A program made the position numbers and the translations under genes. The notes under the pieces were generated by a model, which saw only the letters and a list, made by a program, of their open reading frames with translations, made no database searches and was not told the DNA's origin. From a virus: a DNA stretch of 42,039 nucleotides. The stretch spans positions 1 to 42,039 of IMG/VR virus record IMGVR_UViG_3300035670_000483; one strand, written 5' to 3'. Shown one piece after another: positions 40,719-42,039 of the stretch. Positions within the stretch are counted from its first letter, which is position 1. Each line of letters starts with the position of its first letter.

Positions 40719-40933
40719 CAGTAAATCTCCACCTTACACCCAGCCGGAATGACTAGGCCGGTAGGGTCTGTGAAGTCAATCTCTGTGTGGGCACTAATTT
40801 GGTACTCATCCACTACCACTGGGGTAGTATCAGCCGTACCCACCACCGTGACGGCCTTCCCTGGAGCAACATACACCAGACACTTCCGTAGGCCCATCTC
40901 GGACACAAGTGTGTCGGTTGTGAGTAATCTCAT
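40718..40933 (-). CDS. small late protein, likely virion-associated
   Basis: This is a 71-residue beta-rich protein (MRLLTTDTLVSEMGLRKCLV...TGLVIPAGCKVEIY). AAGGAGC lies upstream and the stop overlaps the next start. With the 191-residue partner it forms a two-gene unit after lysozyme. Not recognised. Confidence 0.68.
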   Translation of the reverse strand: MRLLTTDTLVSEMGLRKCLVYVAPGKAVTVVGTADTTPVVVDEYQISAHTEIDFTDPTGLVIPAGCKVEIY

Positions 40934-40942
40934 ACCCGCTCC

Positions 40943-41386
40943 TTAGAGCATACGGATAGCGTCAATCATATCAGTGGCACGGACAGGGGTTTGCTTCATC
41001 CACTTAGATGCTTGGATGCCAGAGATAGCCCCACGGAAATCCCCTGCCTTGAGCAGCGGGTACGACCCAGTGAACACAGCCTTGAAATCCCCGAGTTGGA
41101 AGTTAGCACTGGCCAGTACAACCATGAACCACGAGTGATGGATTCCAAGCTCAGCGGCCTGTTCCTCTGCCTTCTTAACCGCTTTCTGGCAGTCCTTAGC
41201 GAACCAGTCCGAGACCTGTTTCTCGGTGACAGCATCCCCCAGTTTAAGGGACTTCAACTCAGTGCCCGTTAAAAGGTGCCCAATGCCAGCTGTAAGCTTT
41301 CCTAGGTGGTCAGCATACACTTGCATTACCTTACCCTCGCGCTTCGCTAGGAGGCCTTCTAGGGCCTTTAAATCAACCTTGTACAT
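40943..41386 (-). CDS. endolysin, T4-type lysozyme
   Basis: The 147-residue protein starts MYKVDLKALEGLLAKREGKV at 41386 after AAGGAG; the longer open frame upstream is not used. The glycoside hydrolase 24 triad is intact with T4 spacing: Glu17, Asp26, Thr32 in REGKVMQVYADHLGKLTAGIGH. It cuts peptidoglycan glycan strands. No signal peptide, so release needs the holin-like protein encoded just upstream. Confidence 0.95.
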   Translation of the reverse strand: MYKVDLKALEGLLAKREGKVMQVYADHLGKLTAGIGHLLTGTELKSLKLGDAVTEKQVSDWFAKDCQKAVKKAEEQAAELGIHHSWFMVVLASANFQLGDFKAVFTGSYPLLKAGDFRGAISGIQASKWMKQTPVRATDMIDAIRML

Positions 41387-41394
41387 ACGACTCC

Positions 41395-41778
41395 TTATTG
41401 TCCCCAGAACATTCCAGCAGCCTGCAACAGGCCGGACACATCCCCGGACTTCCATGCAGCCACAGCAGCGGCTACAACAACAACAAACCCGGCCAGCCAT
41501 TTCAGGCCACGGGCAGCCCCACTGAGCAACTTCCCAGCGGCTTGTAACGTAGTCTTAATCTCTTGAATGTCTTCCACAATCTTTAGCTTCTCCAGTACAA
41601 GGTTCCACCGCTCATCCCCTTCTTTCTGGGCAGCGCGGAACGTCTCGGCCAAGACCTCCACACGGGCTACTACCTCATCCACCTTACTGACATGGCCCAT
41701 AGCCTGTTGCTCAAGATGGCATACCCGTGTCTCCAGCTTCCCCAGTTCCCGATACAGCTCTTTGCTCGGCTCTTCCAT
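41395..41778 (-). CDS. holin-like protein (coiled coil plus C-terminal membrane helix)
   Basis: In this 127-residue protein, residues 1-75 form a charged coiled coil (LYRELGKLETRVCHLEQQAM, VARVEVLAETFRAAQKEGDE), and residues about 90-110 are hydrophobic (LKWLAGFVVVVAAAVAAW). This XhlA-like design, next to lysozyme and spanin genes, suggests the holin or a holin partner. It begins inside the end of the spanin-like gene in another frame. An inner-membrane spanin subunit is a less likely alternative because the membrane helix is at the C-terminus. Confidence 0.6.
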   Translation of the reverse strand: MEEPSKELYRELGKLETRVCHLEQQAMGHVSKVDEVVARVEVLAETFRAAQKEGDERWNLVLEKLKIVEDIQEIKTTLQAAGKLLSGAARGLKWLAGFVVVVAAAVAAWKSGDVSGLLQAAGMFWGQ

Positions 41779-42039
41779 TCGTATGTCTCGCCCATGCTGG
41801 TGCAGGTAGCACCCAAAGTAATAACAACAGGGGCGGAATCAGGCCAGCTAAGAAGGCTATCGCCAAACTCTCTGTATCGTTCCCTGTGAGGTTCACAGTC
41901 TCAGCCTGTACGTTCCCCGTAGTGAAGGACTGGCGTTGCTGTACGGTCTTTTTAGAGGCCTTGGTGACAGTGTTTACTACACCGGCCTGGTCTACGTCTA
42001 CATTAGGAGAAACCTCAGAAGACTCCTCCTGTGCGACAG
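41711..42039 (-). CDS. spanin-like lipoprotein, C-terminal part (cut by window end)
   Basis: Right-hand copy of the gene that begins at 368. It ends with a membrane-spanning stretch SLAIAFLAGLIPPLLLLLWV and a 25-30 residue polar tail (RHTNGRAEQRAVSGTGEAGD), then stops at 41711, overlapping the holin-like gene by 68 bases. Joined to the left part it makes 163 residues. See the entry at 1-368 for the function argument. Confidence 0.75.
   Translation of the reverse strand, partial: VAQEESSEVSPNVDVDQAGVVNTVTKASKKTVQQRQSFTTGNVQAETVNLTGNDTESLAIAFLAGLIPPLLLLLWVLPAPAWARHTNGRAEQRAVSGTGEAGDTGMPS
41835..42039. repeat. right copy of 205-bp end overlap
   Basis: Direct repeat of 1-205 with a single difference (41912 G, 78 A), silent in the lipoprotein gene. 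Confidence 0.93.

Noticed and set aside
1-42039. integrase, repressor or other lysogeny genes
   Set aside because: None found on either strand; gene content is that of a strictly lytic phage.

Overview
The window is an essentially complete genome of a T7-supergroup podovirus of the phiKMV-like kind (Autographiviridae in the older naming). Supporting features are a single-subunit phage RNA polymerase placed after the DNA-metabolism genes and directly before the structural genes, separate primase and helicase genes, a pol-A-type DNA polymerase, a DNA-phosphatase-like gene, endonuclease VII, tail tubes A and B, and three internal virion proteins. Almost every gene lies on the minus strand, so the phage map runs from high to low coordinates. 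The first 205 bases are repeated at the right end (1-205 and 41835-42039) with one silent difference. This is the overlap of a circular or permuted assembly cut inside a spanin-like lipoprotein gene, so the unit is about 41.8 kb. The host cannot be read from the sequence; strong Shine-Dalgarno sites and the gene set suit a Gram-negative, probably proteobacterial, host.

Layout in transcription order. A non-coding stretch (about 38944-40142) holds a candidate host-type early promoter, a phage-type promoter facing away from the genes, and a low-complexity TAGG/CCTA-rich tract that resembles the ends of T7-like genomes. Then come about 17 small early genes (38943 to 32626), mostly of unknown function and often separated by hairpins. 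They include zinc-ribbon proteins, small membrane proteins, SH3-like modules and a frame-disrupted cytosine-C5 methyltransferase. Replication follows: primase, helicase, DNA polymerase (interrupted in motif B by a group I intron with an HNH endonuclease gene), a probable ssDNA-binding protein, 5'-3' exonuclease, endonuclease VII, phosphoesterase, a DUF3310 protein and the RNA polymerase. After a methylase-like gene and a 340-base regulatory gap come the morphogenesis genes: acetyltransferase-like protein, portal, scaffold, capsid, a terminator, tRNA-Thr, tail tubes, internal virion proteins (one with a lysozyme domain, one with an HExxH motif), a pectate-lyase-type tailspike, the terminases, then lysis (lipoprotein spanin, holin-like protein, lysozyme) and two small unknown late genes.

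The most interesting observation is a pair of structured RNAs. A 17+4-base promoter resembling the SP6/T7 type occurs three times. At two of these sites (minus strand 20214, plus strand 39161) the transcript would begin with a conserved 146-148 base RNA folding into a string of hairpins. Between the two copies at least five base pairs in three stems change in a compensatory way. One copy is the leader of the late transcript. The other is inverted, reads away from the early genes and runs into the presumed genome end. I know of no described RNA of this form in this phage group. Other points of note are the precise group I intron, a plus-strand o-spanin-like remnant next to the tailspike, the +1 frame break in the methyltransferase at a C4 run, and a recurring hairpin family between genes.
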